DNA of 64,000 nt from an uncultured Planctomycetaceae bacterium (GTDB lineage Bacteria > Planctomycetota > Planctomycetia > Planctomycetales > Planctomycetaceae), in the NCBI GenBank assembly GCA_903858815.1, contig CAIOKE010000218.1, positions 44,324-108,323 on the forward strand. The letters run 5' to 3'. The position numbers and the translations under genes were made by a program. Positions 48,025 through 57,342 of the stretch are shown piece after piece. Position 1 is the first letter of the stretch. Every line of letters starts with the position of its first letter. Below the pieces are notes generated by a model, which saw only the letters and a list, made by a program, of their open reading frames with translations, had not been told where the DNA came from and made no database searches.

Positions 48025-49515
48025 TCAGACTCGCAGCGATTCCGACGGACCACTCAGGTCCCTCGCATATCGTTGCCGCAGTGGTTCGATGTGCTGCTGC
48101 AGGAAGCTGTCAACCTGTTCCGCCGAACGACCTGTAAAGCGAGTTGCATCGAGTGTTCCCATGATGTCGACCTCGGCAAAGGCCGGATCAGCCTGCAGTT
48201 GCTGCAGCAGATCATTCGGCAGGGCTTCGCGTTTCACGCGATCGGCTGCGGCCTGGCTGTGAGTTCGGATCACTTCATGCAGTTCCTGACGGTCACCGCC
48301 GGCCTGAACACCCGCCATCAGAATCTCTTCCGTGGCCATGAAAGGCAATTCCGCCTCCAGATTTCGAGCGATGGTTTTGGGGTATACCACCAGTCCGTCT
48401 GAAATATTGCGATACAGAATCAGACATGCGTCCATGGCGAGGAACGCCTGCGGAATCGACAGCCGCCGAATTGCGCTATCGTCCAGAGTGCGTTCCATCC
48501 ACTGTGTTGCCATTGTGGCGTCAATGCCGGACTGCAGGCTCATCGCAAATCTGGCCAGCGAACACATGCGTTCGCTGCGCATCGGGTTTCGCTTGTACGC
48601 CATCGCAGACGAGCCAATCTGGGATTTCTCAAAAGGCTCTTCAATCTCGCGACGGTGCTGCAGTATGCGGATATCAGTTCCGGCCTTATGACAGCTTTGT
48701 GCAAGGCCGTTGAGAAATGCCATGACCTGAGAATCAGACTTCCGCGAATAAGTCTGTCCGGTGACGGGATGAGCCTCAGCGAAGCCCATGCGAGACGTGA
48801 CGCGGCGGTCCAGTTCCTCGACCTTGCCGTGATCACCCTGAAACAGTGACAGGAATGAGGCCTGAGTCCCCGTAGTGCCCTTCACACCCCGAAATCGGAG
48901 CGTCGACAGGCGATGTTCCAGTTCCTCAAGATCCAGCAGCAGATCCCAGCACCAGAGGACCGCACGTTTACCGACCGTGACCGGCTGAGCAGACTGCAGA
49001 TGGGTAAAACCGAGACAGGGCAGGCTGCGATACTGGGCAGCAAATGTCGCCAGCTGGTCAATGACCTGCACCAGACGCTTCCGCAGCAACAGCAGGCTTT
49101 CACGCATCTGAATCAATTCGGAATTGTCCGTGACAAAACAGCTGGTGGCTCCGAGGTGAATAATCGGACGTGCCAGCGGTACCTGATCGCCCCACGTGTA
49201 GACGTGGGCCATGACGTCGTGCCGCAGCTGTTTTTCATAGGCTGCTGCAGCGTCAAAGTCGATCGCTTCAACGGTATCACGCATCTGCTGCAATTGAGCG
49301 TGAGTGATGGCAAGGCCCAGTTCCTGCTGACATTCGGCCAGTGCGATCCAAAGACGACGCCACGTCGCATGCTTGCTCTGGGCTGACCAGATACGAGCCA
49401 TTTCGCGGGATGCGTAGCGAGTAATCAGAGGATTTTCGTAGATATCATGAGCCACAGCAGGGATCCTGAACTTGTCGGTTGTTTGGGCTACAGGCAGTGC
49501 CTGACCAGCAGGCAA
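48025..49515 (-). CDS. purB: Adenylosuccinate lyase
   Basis: PurB cleaves SAICAR and adenylosuccinate in purine synthesis. 496 residues, similar in length to the eukaryote-like ADSL form. [27 protein letters not shown] (catalytic His region), [13 protein letters not shown] and the fumarase-superfamily signature [14 protein letters not shown] are all present. The start is uncertain: the first ATG is at 49515, but a GTG at 49455 ([16 protein letters not shown]) matches better where homologues begin. It lies six bases after prfC on the same strand. Confidence 0.94.
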   Translation of the reverse strand: MPAGQALPVAQTTDKFRIPAVAHDIYENPLITRYASREMARIWSAQSKHATWRRLWIALAECQQELGLAITHAQLQQMRDTVEAIDFDAAAAYEKQLRHDVMAHVYTWGDQVPLARPIIHLGATSCFVTDNSELIQMRESLLLLRKRLVQVIDQLATFAAQYRSLPCLGFTHLQSAQPVTVGKRAVLWCWDLLLDLEELEHRLSTLRFRGVKGTTGTQASFLSLFQGDHGKVEELDRRVTSRMGFAEAHPVTGQTYSRKSDSQVMAFLNGLAQSCHKAGTDIRILQHRREIEEPFEKSQIGSSAMAYKRNPMRSERMCSLARFAMSLQSGIDATMATQWMERTLDDSAIRRLSIPQAFLAMDACLILYRNISDGLVVYPKTIARNLEAELPFMATEEILMAGVQAGGDRQELHEVIRTHSQAAADRVKREALPNDLLQQLQADPAFAEVDIMGTLDATRFTGRSAEQVDSFLQQHIEPLRQRYARDLSGPSESLRV

Positions 49516-49521
49516 CTTTCA

Positions 49522-51129
49522 TCAGTTGGCAGGAGTTGTTCGGAAACGCATCGTCAGGAATTCCCAGTCCGGATTCTGTTTCTGACAGTGCATGGCCTCC
49601 CATTCGGACTGAAACAGCACTGCCGGTTGTTCGTACTGATCAATGACCAGTCGACTGGAGGACAGCAACTGCAATTCGGAACGGCTGCCCGGCTTCTGGA
49701 CAACCCAGCGAGCAACCTTGTAGTTCAGCCAGCGGACTTCGGTTTCCGTGTCATACTCGGACTGCAGCCGAAACCGCACGACGTCGAACTGCAGTTCGCC
49801 GACTGCGGCCAGCACAGTCTGTCGTACTGAGGAATTGGCTGTCTGGAACACCTGGATAGCCCCCTCTTCCAGAAGCTGTGACAGGCCACGTTCGAACTGC
49901 TTGCGGCGGTTCGTGTCCGGACAAACCAGCATGGCGAAGAATTCCGGGGAGAACTGCGGCAGAGGCTCGTAGACAACAGGCGCCCCCTCGCAGATGGTGT
50001 CCCCCAGCAGGAATTCACCCGGGTTCACCAGCCCGATGATGTCACCCGGGAAGGCTTCATCCATCGTCTCACGTTCCTGCCCGAACAAGCGATGGGCACG
50101 CTTCAGTCGAATACGTCGACCTGTGCGTGGATGAAAGACTTCCATGTCGCGGCGGAATAATCCGGAACACACGCGGACGAAGGCAATACGGTCGCGATGA
50201 CGAGGGTCAAGATTCGCCTGAATCTTGAAGACAAAGCCCGAGAATTCCGGGCGGGTTGCAAGTATCGGACCGGCTTCACTGGTGCGATCACGCGGCTGCG
50301 GACAGTAATGCAGGAAGCCCCGCAGAAACTGCTCCACACCGTAATTGGTTAAGGCAGATCCAAAAAACACGGGCGTGATTTCGCCACGCAGAAAACGTTC
50401 AAGGTTCCACTCAGTACCTGCTTCCGAAATCAGCTCGACCTCTTCACGAGCCTGTGCAACGATTCCCTCGGGCAGCGAGTTTTCATCGAGCTCAGCCAGT
50501 GGCTGCACGCGAGCTGCGATTCGATGAGAATTATCACGAGTCTCAAAGATGCAGGCGTCACGAGTGTCCAGAGGAATCACACCGCGGAAATCAAACCCGG
50601 TTCCGAGCGGCCAGTTGACCGGCACTGGCTGAATGCCCAGCTTCGTCTCGATGTCCTCCAGCACCTCAAGTGTCTGCTTGCCCGGACGATCCATCTTGTT
50701 GATGAAGGTAATCACGGGAATGCGGCGCAGGCGGCAGACGTTGAACAGCTTCTCTGTCTGAGATTCCACGCCATTGGCAAGGTCCAGCACCATGACCGCA
50801 CAGTCTGCAGCGACGAGCGTACGGTAGGTGTCTTCGCTGAAATCCTTGTGTCCAGGTGTGTCCAGCAGATTCACCTGCACACCTTCGAATTCGAAGGCGA
50901 GACATGTGGAACTGACAGAGATTCCGCGCTGACGCTCAAGCTCCATCCAGTCTGATGTGGCACCACGCTGATTCTTGCGACCACGCACCGCGCCGGCAGC
51001 TTCGATACACCCACCGTACAGCAGCAGTTTCTCGGTCAGAGTCGTCTTGCCGGCGTCAGGGTGCGAGATAATAGCAAAGGTTCTGCGACGGGCTGCTTCC
51101 CGAGCCACAACGGGGTCTGAAACTGACAT
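49522..51129 (-). CDS. prfC: Peptide chain release factor 3
   Basis: RF3 is the GTPase that removes RF1/RF2 from the ribosome after termination. 535 residues from the ATG at 51129 (MSVSDPVV). G1 is SHPDAGKT (residues 22-29), then RGISVSS (G2), DTPGHKDFSEDTYR (G3), NKMDRPG (G4) and the RF3-specific continuation LEVLEDIETKLGIQPVPVNWPLG. Domains II and III follow, with CPDTNRRKQFERGLSQLLEEGAIQVF. An ATG 39 bases upstream is an alternative start. purB follows closely. Confidence 0.95.
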   Translation of the reverse strand: MSVSDPVVAREAARRRTFAIISHPDAGKTTLTEKLLLYGGCIEAAGAVRGRKNQRGATSDWMELERQRGISVSSTCLAFEFEGVQVNLLDTPGHKDFSEDTYRTLVAADCAVMVLDLANGVESQTEKLFNVCRLRRIPVITFINKMDRPGKQTLEVLEDIETKLGIQPVPVNWPLGTGFDFRGVIPLDTRDACIFETRDNSHRIAARVQPLAELDENSLPEGIVAQAREEVELISEAGTEWNLERFLRGEITPVFFGSALTNYGVEQFLRGFLHYCPQPRDRTSEAGPILATRPEFSGFVFKIQANLDPRHRDRIAFVRVCSGLFRRDMEVFHPRTGRRIRLKRAHRLFGQERETMDEAFPGDIIGLVNPGEFLLGDTICEGAPVVYEPLPQFSPEFFAMLVCPDTNRRKQFERGLSQLLEEGAIQVFQTANSSVRQTVLAAVGELQFDVVRFRLQSEYDTETEVRWLNYKVARWVVQKPGSRSELQLLSSSRLVIDQYEQPAVLFQSEWEAMHCQKQNPDWEFLTMRFRTTPAN

Positions 51130-51509
51130 TGGTGCCTTAAGCCGACTAAAAGGTGCGAGTTTGTCCATCGGTAGAATACTGATTCTGAAGCTGAAAAAAA
51201 AGGTCCTGCAGCGTGGAGGCCCGGCAAGTCCCGGGCAGTCGGAAAGGATTCCGGGCGTTTTGCTTCAATTCAGCGAATTTCCGGGAAAACGGGGATTCGA
51301 CGACAATTGTTGTCAGGTGAGTGAGATTCTTCGAGTTGCGCAGCGTAGAGGTTTGCGACAAAGTGTCCCCCATTTTTGTATTACTTTGCACTTCGCTGGA
51401 GGGCTCCGAGCAAGTTGTTGATGGGGGGCGATTTGCCGTGGAAGGACGCGTAAAGCCGCAGGGGCAACGGGGGGGGCGGTGGGGGGGGCAGTTTTCAATT
51501 GACGAAAGT

Positions 51510-51545
51510 CCCGCTCGGGAGGGCGAGGCTTCCGCCGGGGCGAAG
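51510..51545 (+). repeat. REGEAPAEP-type interspersed repeat
   Basis: The core GGGAGGGCGAGGCTTCCGCC is at 51517-51536. One frame reads REGEASAGAKK, a variant of the REGEAPAEP phrase. It matches the minus-strand copy at 37007-37031 over 14 bases exactly, with further partial agreement through the GAAGAAA that follows. Confidence 0.6.
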
Positions 51546-51796
51546 AAAGTTGTCAGTGTTCAGCAGTCGTTGTTCGTCCACAACCGTAGCCCGAGCACGA
51601 ACTTCTCGTCACCCTCGAAATCTCCGGTGTTTTTTGAGGGAAGGGGCCGAGCAGGAATGGAGTGGCCGAGGGATTCAACGGCCGGATTCAATCCATCAAG
51701 TCTGCAGCACGAGGCTTCCGTATCTTTGAACACTATCGAATCCGGATCCTTTTTTACTGCGGAAAACTCAGCCTGAAACCCAGTGAAGCTTAGCCA

Positions 51797-51868
51797 CGAA
51801 AATCCCAGAAGAACCTTGTGTTTTTTTTCGACGCGAAAAACCCAGTAGAAACGAGGAGCACCTTGTTT
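51797..51868. repeat. Imperfect direct repeat
   Basis: CGAAAATCCCAGAAGAA...CCTTGTG at 51797 is repeated from 51834 as CGAAAAACCCAGTAGAA...CCTTGTT, the second copy carrying ten extra bases before CCTTGT. Eight Ts separate the two. Confidence 0.6.
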
Positions 51869-52032
51869 GTTGCTGCCAGACGCAGCAGGTTGATGGTGAC
51901 CGGTGCGGGACTGCCATTTGGTGGCACCCAGCGAATGTGGGACAGGCTGGCCGTGGCCACTGTTCATGTTGATCAGGTCTTGAGAGCCCCTGTCAGACGA
52001 CAACCTGCAGGCACGCAAAAGTGTCTGCGTTG

Positions 52033-52075
52033 AAAAAAAAACAGGAGCCTTCTTCGGAATCGAAGAAGGCTCCTG
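52033..52075 (-). terminator. Strong Rho-independent terminator of the DUF3127 gene
   Basis: A perfect 15-bp stem, CAGGAGCCTTCTTCG (52042-52056) with CGAAGAAGGCTCCTG (52061-52075), has a four-base loop and is followed on the minus strand by nine Ts (52033-52041). It lies 46 bases after the DUF3127 stop. Confidence 0.95.
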
Positions 52076-52121
52076 CTGCGAATCGTGCCACCGTGCACCG
52101 GCGGTTGCAGGCCACCCGGGT

Positions 52122-52496
52122 TCAGAACGAAGCCTCGGCCGTCTGAGCATTGCGGTTGCCACGACGTTCCGAACTGCCCGCAGGACGAGCCGCCGGACGC
52201 GTGTCTTCGACAAAGTCGAATGACTGGGCCTCAACGCTGACAAAATACCGGACTTCTGTGGATTCGTCCCGCTGCCAGCGACGTCCCGACAAACGGTAGT
52301 TGACGCGAATCACGTCCCCCTCCCGCAGATCATCCACCGAATTGCAGGTATCACCCACAAAATCGAGGGGGATGTAGTTCGTCGTCTTACCGCGAACCTG
52401 CTGGAGGACAACCGTACGCTTACGAAACCCATTCTGACCGAAGCTGCGGACAGGCTCAATCAAGAGAACCTGCCCTGACACTGTGGATTCTGACAT
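52122..52496 (-). CDS. DUF3127-like OB-fold protein
   Basis: 124 residues. SESTVSGQVLLIEPVRSFGQNGFRKRTVVLQQ, then NYIPLDFVGDTCNSVDDLREGDVIRVNYRLSGRRW and a short final strand match the DUF3127 layout, a small OB-fold domain related to single-strand DNA-binding proteins. The last 30 residues are a Pro/Ala/Arg/Gly tail, likely disordered. It is a single-gene unit with a strong terminator and an AT-rich upstream region. Nucleic-acid binding is inferred from the fold only. Confidence 0.72.
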   Translation of the reverse strand: MSESTVSGQVLLIEPVRSFGQNGFRKRTVVLQQVRGKTTNYIPLDFVGDTCNSVDDLREGDVIRVNYRLSGRRWQRDESTEVRYFVSVEAQSFDFVEDTRPAARPAGSSERRGNRNAQTAEASF

Positions 52497-52559
52497 AAGT
52501 CACCTTTTTCCACGTCTGCACCAGTGAGCGTCATGCCTGTAAAGAGAAGTGTCAGTACT

Positions 52560-52600
52560 CTCTTACGTGTTGTATTATAATGCTATTATATGGGAGGTAT
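52560..52600 (-). promoter_or_regulatory. AT-rich candidate promoter for the DUF3127 gene
   Basis: On the minus strand, two TATAAT hexamers lie a few bases apart (around 52576-52594), preceded by TTGTTG/TTGCAT words. This AT-rich patch stands out from the surrounding sequence and is 70-90 bases upstream of the DUF3127 start. The spacing between hexamers is not ideal for any single pair. Confidence 0.4.
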
Positions 52601-52738
52601 GCAACAACATACCGTTCTGGTTTGGCTGAATCAGGTAAAAAGTTCTGAAAAATGGGGGCTGAGCAGTTTCGGCAGCATTGGATGAGTATGATCTGCAACG
52701 GGAACTCAAATCCAGAACATCGCCGGAATTCAATCACC

Positions 52739-53590
52739 ATGCCCAGCACCGTCTCAGTCCCTCTGCCGCTGTTTGTCGTCAGCCTCCTGCTGCTGCTGCC
52801 CCAACCGGCTGTTTCCGGTCCCGTCGACGATGAACTGCTGATCATCCGCGACGGCGATCTGCCCATCCTGATTACGGCACCTCACGGAGGGAAGCTGGAC
52901 CTGCCGGATGTTCCTGCACGCACCGGCGATGGTCTGAAAAAAGGTCCCTCAGGCTTCTTCGCCGGTCGCGACACCGGGACTGAAGAACTGGCACTCAAAG
53001 TCGTGGAACTGCTCGATCAGAAACTTCCCGGCAGCCCGTCCTGCGTGATCTCTCGCGTGCATCGAAAATACATCGATTTCAATCGGCCGCCGGAAATCGC
53101 CGTCGAACATTCCAAAGCTCGAGTCATCTACGATTCCTTTCATCATGCCACTCGCAGCAGCGTCCAGCGCATTCGCGCGAAGCATGCCCGCGGCCTGCTG
53201 ATCGATATTCATGGACAGGGCTCGTCAGCCGGTACTGTCTATCGCGGCACCAGCAATGGAGTAACTGTGGAGCATCTGCGCCGCACGTTTGGTGACGAGG
53301 CCCATACCGGCCCACAAAGCCTGCTGGGACTGCTTGCCGCCAAAGGCTGGAAAGTGCATCCGGACCCCGGTGCCGGGCAGGAACAGGCGGGCTTCACCGG
53401 AGGCTTCATTGTGCGGACCTATGGCAGCGGAAAAGCAGACGGTATCGATGCCATCCAACTGGAATTCGGGATCGATTACCGACGCGCTGATGCACGCGAT
53501 AAAACGGCCGAAGCACTTGCTGCCGCCATAACGGAATGGAGCCGGAAATACCTGGGTCTAAGACCAGAGCCTGTGGAAACCACACCGTAG
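52739..53590 (+). CDS. Exported N-formylglutamate amidohydrolase-like protein
   Basis: 283 residues from the ATG at 52739, which opens on a signal peptide (VPLPLFVVSLLLLLPQPAVSG). ILITAPHGGKLDLPD, ISRVHRKYIDFNRPPE and GLLIDIHGQGSSAG carry the His and Asp residues typical of the FGase superfamily, and QLEFGIDYRR supplies the late Glu. These zinc enzymes hydrolyse N-formylglutamate or related amides. Export means the substrate is probably a cell-wall or environmental amide. The gene is convergent with mobB. Confidence 0.78.
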   Translation: MPSTVSVPLPLFVVSLLLLLPQPAVSGPVDDELLIIRDGDLPILITAPHGGKLDLPDVPARTGDGLKKGPSGFFAGRDTGTEELALKVVELLDQKLPGSPSCVISRVHRKYIDFNRPPEIAVEHSKARVIYDSFHHATRSSVQRIRAKHARGLLIDIHGQGSSAGTVYRGTSNGVTVEHLRRTFGDEAHTGPQSLLGLLAAKGWKVHPDPGAGQEQAGFTGGFIVRTYGSGKADGIDAIQLEFGIDYRRADARDKTAEALAAAITEWSRKYLGLRPEPVETTP

Positions 53591-53655
53591 TCCGGCGAAT
53601 CCGCCACTATGGCAACATCAGCGATCGACGCCCGTTGCTGGTGCTTTCCCCAACC

Positions 53656-54171
53656 TTACGACAGGCCGGCCAGCTGCAGAATTCGCGACACCAGCCCCGC
53701 CACATCATCGCGACTCCACAGAGGGCAACTCACATGCAGGGGGACATCGTCTGTCACAACTGCCACGATGCTGTTGTCCGTTGCGGCCCACGGCTGTTCG
53801 CCCACCACGGCACGCCAGACCTCCACGCGCGGCGCATCAGCCTGCAGATCACCCTCGACCAGCAGCAGATGACAGTCCTGAAAAGCTACTGCATCAAATA
53901 GCTGATATCGCTGCTGCCCAGCCTGCTCGCGATTCTGAGGTAGAAACATGGCGACCATGCCTGGTGACAGAATACCCACCGCCGCAGCACCCGCTTCACG
54001 ATGTCTCCACGAATCCTTACCCGGGACATCCAGTTCGTGCTGATGGTGAGTGTGTTTGACTGTCGCCACACGCAGACCCTGTTGTGTGAGGGCGGCAATC
54101 AGATCGCAGACCAGAGTCGTTTTTCCGGCATTTTTACGACCGACGATATGAATTCGTGGCGGTCCGGACAT
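53656..54171 (-). CDS. mobB: Molybdopterin-guanine dinucleotide synthesis protein MobB
   Basis: 171 residues. RIHIVGRKNAGKTTLVCDLIAAL contains the P-loop (GRKNAGKT, residues 11-18), KHTHHQHELDVPGKDSWRHREAGA is the MobB His/Asp motif, and LLLVEGDL follows. MobB is a GTP-binding adapter in synthesis of the molybdenum cofactor dinucleotide. The ATG at 54171 overlaps the upstream stop (TGATG) and has GGAGG just ahead. No mobA is in the window. Confidence 0.88.
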   Translation of the reverse strand: MSGPPRIHIVGRKNAGKTTLVCDLIAALTQQGLRVATVKHTHHQHELDVPGKDSWRHREAGAAAVGILSPGMVAMFLPQNREQAGQQRYQLFDAVAFQDCHLLLVEGDLQADAPRVEVWRAVVGEQPWAATDNSIVAVVTDDVPLHVSCPLWSRDDVAGLVSRILQLAGLS

Positions 54172-55019
54172 CAGGCCTCCTCCTGACTCCACAATCGCAC
54201 TCGCCCGCGCAGCGAGTCCGGCAACTGCTCAATCCGCCGCCGCGCTTCGGCTACGTGGGTGCGAGTGCTGAGATGCGCCAGAATGATCAGCTCGTTGCGA
54301 AATCGATCTGCTCGCTCCAGCAGGTCATCCAGATGCATATGCCCGAATTTATGGATCTTTTCGCGGCGATGTTCGGGACGGAAGAATGTCATTTCCGTGA
54401 TCAGCACCTTCGATTCATAGACGTCAGGATGTGCATCCAGACCGGCAGGATTCGTGTCCCCCGTGAAGCAGACCAGAGGTGTCAGCGTCTCGGCAGCGAC
54501 TTCCAGCCCCTGCTGACGCAGATCCCGAATTTCATCGCCACGCAGTCCCTGATATTCGGGCTTCAGTTTTTTCCGAACGTCGTAGACAAGATAGCCACAG
54601 GACGGCACTGTGTGCTTTGTAGGAAACACAGCCACTCGGTGTTCGCGCGACAATGCGATCAGCTCACCCGGTTTTACTCCGATCAGTTCACAGTTCATGC
54701 GCCCGCGGTCCAGTCGCTGCCACGCCTTCAGTACGCGCCACGCATCGTCCACAATTTCCGCCGGCAGATAAATCACCGGGGGCTCCATCTTCATCATCCG
54801 TCGCCGAGCCACGAAGACCGGCAATGCGGCCAGATGATCCAGATGGCCATGCGTGACAAGCCACGTTCGATTGCCCATGAAACTCCATGGACTGGCCCCG
54901 AGCTCAAACCCCAGTTTCAGCTCGGGAATCAGCCAGTAACTCTGCACCGCGGCACGCGAATACCCCTGAATCGTCAGGCCACCGTGTGTCAGTGTTTCGC
55001 AGGGAAGATTTTCCACCAT
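54171..55019 (-). CDS. RNase Z-like MBL-fold hydrolase
   Basis: 282 residues. [30 protein letters not shown] holds the HxHxDH zinc motif. Later His/Asp residues in [10 protein letters not shown] and LAHLSTRT complete a RNase Z-type metal site. True RNase Z proteins carry an exosite arm and a stricter GTGS start that I do not see, so tRNA 3' processing is possible but not assured. It lies in the ykgJ-hisS-MBL-mobB run, 38 bases after hisS, and overlaps mobB by one base. Confidence 0.75.
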   Translation of the reverse strand: MVENLPCETLTHGGLTIQGYSRAAVQSYWLIPELKLGFELGASPWSFMGNRTWLVTHGHLDHLAALPVFVARRRMMKMEPPVIYLPAEIVDDAWRVLKAWQRLDRGRMNCELIGVKPGELIALSREHRVAVFPTKHTVPSCGYLVYDVRKKLKPEYQGLRGDEIRDLRQQGLEVAAETLTPLVCFTGDTNPAGLDAHPDVYESKVLITEMTFFRPEHRREKIHKFGHMHLDDLLERADRFRNELIILAHLSTRTHVAEARRRIEQLPDSLRGRVRLWSQEEA

Positions 55020-55057
55020 GATCCGGTCTACGTAGTTTTTTCTGGCATGCTCAGGGA

Positions 55058-56446
55058 TCAGCCCTGCAGCAGCTGCCGAACGTGATCACCAATGCGGTCC
55101 GTTGTCAGCGATACCTGGGTACCACTGACAAGATCCTTCACCTGCCAGACACCTGCGTTGAATTCTTCTGCCCCTGCAATGACGCAGAAACGAAAGCCGC
55201 GGCGATCCGCATACTTCATCTGTCGGCCCATATTCTTCGCTTCAGGGTACACCTCAACCCCGATACCTTGCTGTCGCAGCTGACGTCCCAGCAGCAGATA
55301 ATCTGAGACTCGCTGAGGATCCATCATCGTGATCAGAACCGGAGCCGGCGTGGATGTTTTGCGAGTGCGGCCGAGCTCCTCAAGAGCGGCCAGCATGCGG
55401 TCCAGCCCGAGACTGGCCCCCACCCCCGGCAAAGGTTGTGATGTAAACAGTTCGGCCAGATTATCGTAACGACCGCCCGAACAGACGCTGCCAATTCCCG
55501 GCAGATCTCCAAGAATCGTCTCGTAAATCGTTCCGGTATAGTAGTCAAGGCCACGAGCGATCGAGACATCCAGCACAACTCGACCCTCCGGCCAGCCACA
55601 CTGGTTTGTACAGGCAAACAGGTCTCGCAGATTCTGCAGTCCCTGCTGGCCCGTTTCGCTGCCGGACAGCATGACGTCCAGCTGCGACAGGATTGAATCC
55701 GGGCTGCCCTGCAGTTGGGCCATGTCCAGCACCTGAGCCGCTGCGGACTCGGGAATGCCGGCCTTTTCAATCATCTCTGCCTGTACGGCTGCTCTGCCGA
55801 TCTTATCAAGCTTGTCGAGAGCTCTGAGGATCGAGACCGCGTGCTGCTGCAATCCGCACTTCTCAAGCAGGCCGTTCAGCACGCGTCGATTGTTGACTCG
55901 AATCGTAAATCGCTCGATCCCAATTCGTTCCAGCAGATCGTTGATGACAAACAGAGTTTCAATATCCGCCGAATTACTGAGTGTTCCGATGGTATCGAAG
56001 TCGCACTGAATGAATTCGCGAAACCGGCCACGGGCAGGACGCTCGCCACGCCACACTGGAGCAATATGGTAGCGGCGAAAGGGAGTTCCGATTTCGTTGC
56101 AGTACTGAGCGGCAAAGCGGGCCAGCGGGACCGTCAGGTCGAATCGCATGGCCACATCGCGCTCACCCTGATCCCGAAACCGAAACACCTGCCGGTCCGA
56201 CTCTTCGCCACCTTTTCCCAGCAGGACTTCCGCATATTCCAGAGCCGGAGTATCAATGGGTGCAAAGCCATAGCTGCGGTAGACAGCTCGAGCAATATCA
56301 ATTAACTGCTCGCGCGCCATCATCTGGTCAGGCAGAAAGTCGCGGAAACCGCGGAGCGTCTGAGGTTTTATTCTTTGCTTTTGAGCATCAGTCACAGGAT
56401 CTGATTCCGATTGTTCAGCGGTAAAATGACATTGGTCGTTGGTCAA
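55058..56446 (-). CDS. hisS: Histidyl-tRNA synthetase
   Basis: Charges tRNA-His. 462 residues. [17 protein letters not shown] (class II motif 1 region), motif 2 in [23 protein letters not shown] and [20 protein letters not shown], the histidine-binding [15 protein letters not shown] and motif 3 in [12 protein letters not shown] are all present, with the anticodon-binding domain at the end. It starts 14 bases after the ykgJ-like gene and is followed by the MBL gene. Confidence 0.96.
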   Translation of the reverse strand: MTNDQCHFTAEQSESDPVTDAQKQRIKPQTLRGFRDFLPDQMMAREQLIDIARAVYRSYGFAPIDTPALEYAEVLLGKGGEESDRQVFRFRDQGERDVAMRFDLTVPLARFAAQYCNEIGTPFRRYHIAPVWRGERPARGRFREFIQCDFDTIGTLSNSADIETLFVINDLLERIGIERFTIRVNNRRVLNGLLEKCGLQQHAVSILRALDKLDKIGRAAVQAEMIEKAGIPESAAAQVLDMAQLQGSPDSILSQLDVMLSGSETGQQGLQNLRDLFACTNQCGWPEGRVVLDVSIARGLDYYTGTIYETILGDLPGIGSVCSGGRYDNLAELFTSQPLPGVGASLGLDRMLAALEELGRTRKTSTPAPVLITMMDPQRVSDYLLLGRQLRQQGIGVEVYPEAKNMGRQMKYADRRGFRFCVIAGAEEFNAGVWQVKDLVSGTQVSLTTDRIGDHVRQLLQG

Positions 56447-56460
56447 CTGCGGCCAGTCAG

Positions 56461-56895
56461 TCAGCTGGCCTGCAGGATCGGCAGGCTGATCGGCTGGTCT
56501 GGTTTTCGACGTGGCAGAGCCGGGAGCACGGCTTGAGCGTATTCCCAGAGCTGTTCGGCTGTCTCAAAAAACTGGTCGTAGACCCCATCGTTATCGTATT
56601 CACACTCATCTGTGGTGTAGCTTCGGCAGATCTGAGGCCGGGTTTCATAAATTCCGCAACGATGATCAGCCTGCAGATGCTGACAGTCACCGGGCACCAT
56701 CAGGTACCAACTGGCACCGTCGACGAACACGGAAAATGGTCCGTGCAGCATATACCAGCGGATGTGATCGAATGCTTCGCGAGTTTCCGGGCGGTCAATC
56801 TGCATGGCGAAATAGCGACAGCAGCGAGCTGTGCAGTAGCTGCACAGCACTTCCCCCGGAGGTAACGCGTCACGGGTCATGGGTGTCTGAGACAT
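56461..56895 (-). CDS. YkgJ-like cysteine-cluster protein
   Basis: 144 residues from the ATG at 56895 (AGGAA nine bases upstream); the frame extends to 56985 but that part has no support. CSYCTARCCRYF near residue 18 and CQHLQADHRCGIYETRPQICRSYTTDEC around residues 75-105 are the cysteine clusters of the YkgJ/UPF0153 family, proposed to bind zinc or iron. The function is unknown. It heads the operon with hisS. Confidence 0.82.
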   Translation of the reverse strand: MSQTPMTRDALPPGEVLCSYCTARCCRYFAMQIDRPETREAFDHIRWYMLHGPFSVFVDGASWYLMVPGDCQHLQADHRCGIYETRPQICRSYTTDECEYDNDGVYDQFFETAEQLWEYAQAVLPALPRRKPDQPISLPILQAS

Positions 56896-57342
56896 GGACA
56901 GTTCCTGAAAGAAAAGGTTCCGCGAATTCTCTGAAAGCTGGCGCCGGACGCAACCGTACCGCCACCACATTTCCGAGGCACCCAATCTGCGGAAGCAAAA
57001 GTAAGTTCGTCAGCTTCGGCAATCACTGCCGGTCTGCAGGCACGATTACGCTTTGCCGCAGCCGCAGAAAACGCCTTTCTCGACCAGCCACCCCGCACGC
57101 TTTGCCGATCGGCGCCAAACACTTTCATGAAGACTGGTTTTTGCCCATTTCCGAGTTCAGTTCCCGGTTGTCACGAAATTGCATCCCCTGCAAGATCACC
57201 GGAGTGTCTGTTTCAGGCCTGCAGTTCGTCCGGGGGGGACCTCGGATTTCGTGCGGAATCCTTCCAAACGATCTGCGGCACGAAACCAGGGCCTGATTGC
57301 AGGCCGGTTTTATCAGGTGTCTGACAGCAGGAGGCTGGCAGA
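56896..57342. other. Gene-free divergent intergenic region
   Basis: 447 bases between the divergent ykgJ-like and TolC-family genes. ORFs on both strands are short, Arg/Pro-rich and without ribosome sites. Apart from the ribosome site of the TolC-family gene (AGGAGG near 57330), nothing is recognisable. Confidence 0.45.

Larger units (their letters stand above)
51130..52032. other. Long gene-free, repeat-rich intergenic region
   Basis: About 900 bases without a credible gene between prfC and the terminator of the DUF3127 gene. It contains G-runs at 51470-51490, a REGEAPAEP-type repeat, a 17-base word (ggggccgagcaggaatg, 51643-51659) shared with the element at 643-787, and an imperfect direct repeat at 51797-51822 and 51834-51868. 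A 227-codon minus frame crosses it but reads antisense through the DUF3127 gene and its terminator. It looks like an accumulation of decayed repeats. Confidence 0.6.

Noticed and set aside
51560..52243. Minus-strand open frame of 227 codons
   Set aside because: It crosses a strong terminator and runs out of frame through the DUF3127 gene; its composition is that of repeat-derived sequence.
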